Below, one piece after another: positions 5,648 through 6,225 of a stretch of DNA of 6,225 bases; the first letter of the stretch is position 1, and the number at the start of each line of letters is the position of its first letter. Source of the DNA: Sphingomonas bacterium (GTDB lineage: Bacteria; Pseudomonadota; Alphaproteobacteria; Sphingomonadales; Sphingomonadaceae). The position numbers and the translations under genes were made by a program. The DNA is taken from assembly GCF_903643065.1 (NCBI RefSeq), contig NZ_CAHJWX010000123.1:1-6225 (forward strand), given 5' to 3'. The notes under the pieces are model-generated. The model was not told the DNA's origin and did not search any database. It saw only the letters and a list, made by a program, of their open reading frames with translations.

Positions 5648-6225
5648 ATGATGGAGCTGCCCGCGACGCCGCTGCTGGACGGCGTTGGTATTCCTGACGA
5701 TCTTCGTCGTTTGAAGCCCGAGCAGTTGCGGCAGCTGGCGGACGAGTTGCGGGCGGAGGTGATCAGCGCGGTGGGTGTGACGGGGGGTCATCTGGGGTCG
5801 GGGCTGGGCGTGGTGGAGCTGACCACCGCGCTCCACTATGTGTTCGACACGCCGCGCGACCGGCTGATCTGGGACGTCGGGCACCAATGCTATCCGCACA
5901 AGATCCTGACCGGGCGGCGCGACCGCATCCGCACCTTGCGCCAGGGCGGCGGACTGTCGGGGTTCACCAAGCGGAGCGAGAGCGAGTATGACCCGTTCGG
6001 GGCGGCGCATTCGTCGACCTCGATCTCGGCGGCGCTGGGCTTTGCGATCGCCAACCAGCTGGGGGGCCGGCCGGGCAAGGCGATCGCGGTGATCGGCGAC
6101 GGCGCGATGTCGGCCGGCATGGCGTATGAGGCGATGAACAACGCCGAAGCCGCGGGCAACCGGCTGGTGGTGATCCTCAACGACAACGACATGTCGATCG
6201 CGCCGCCGGTGGGGGGCTTGTCGGC
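5648..6225 (+). CDS. dxs: 1-deoxy-D-xylulose-5-phosphate synthase, N-terminal part (3' end outside window)
   Basis: The first 192 codons are visible. Dxs condenses pyruvate with glyceraldehyde 3-phosphate using thiamine diphosphate, the first step of the MEP pathway to isoprenoids, in the cytosol. Clear marks are [24 protein letters not shown] (46-69), [18 protein letters not shown] (75-92), the active-site block AHSSTS with H121, and the thiamine diphosphate/Mg motif GDGAMSAG (150-157) extending to LNDND with N178 and N180. Full-length enzymes are about 620-640 residues, so about two thirds lie beyond the right edge. Two ATG codons stand in tandem (5648 and 5651). Upstream there is only weak GGA-type pairing (5640-5642 and 5644-5646), so either could be used. 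The preceding gene is divergent, so dxs has its own promoter and is not in the xseB-ispA-dxs arrangement seen in many bacteria. I could not place a confident -35/-10 pair. Confidence 0.95.
   Translation, partial: MMELPATPLLDGVGIPDDLRRLKPEQLRQLADELRAEVISAVGVTGGHLGSGLGVVELTTALHYVFDTPRDRLIWDVGHQCYPHKILTGRRDRIRTLRQGGGLSGFTKRSESEYDPFGAAHSSTSISAALGFAIANQLGGRPGKAIAVIGDGAMSAGMAYEAMNNAEAAGNRLVVILNDNDMSIAPPVGGLS

Overview
The window is GC-rich (wobble positions almost always G or C) and has codon use and protein wording typical of alphaproteobacteria. The dxs fragment, the MmsB tail and the MHS-type permease all read most like Sphingomonadaceae (Sphingomonas or a relative). That assignment rests on recalled family sequences, not on a search. 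Nothing looks plasmid- or phage-borne: there is no transposase, integrase, tRNA, CRISPR array or sharp compositional break.

Layout: (1) the 3' part of a 3-hydroxyisobutyrate dehydrogenase gene (mmsB) enters from the left edge. (2) After an 81-bp gap holding a stem-loop comes a complete MHS-family major facilitator permease on the same strand. (3) A membrane-anchored metallo-beta-lactamase-fold hydrolase with the full NAPE-PLD-type metal ligand set converges on it, and the two stop-codon ends overlap by 17 bp. (4) A 138-bp divergent region separates the hydrolase from an exported amidase-signature hydrolase; this region holds the most structured non-coding sequence in the window. (5) A small three-helix DUF2721 membrane protein converges on the amidase with only 10 bp between the stops. 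(6) A 245-bp divergent region with a perfect 16-bp palindrome leads to the 5' part of dxs, cut by the right edge. No gene-free stretch exceeds 300 bp.

The genes do not form one pathway. mmsB (valine catabolism) and the permease may be cotranscribed, with the permease importing an organic acid. The hydrolase and amidase are divergent and both carry N-terminal export or anchor segments, so both probably work at or outside the inner membrane, but no shared substrate can be read from the sequence. dxs is a housekeeping isoprenoid gene.

I see no convincing new multi-gene system. The best candidates for a second look are the nested inverted repeats ahead of the amidase (a possible structured 5' leader or operator), the ATG-less start of the hydrolase gene overlapping a six-codon reading frame, and the palindrome plus 14-codon reading frame upstream of dxs.
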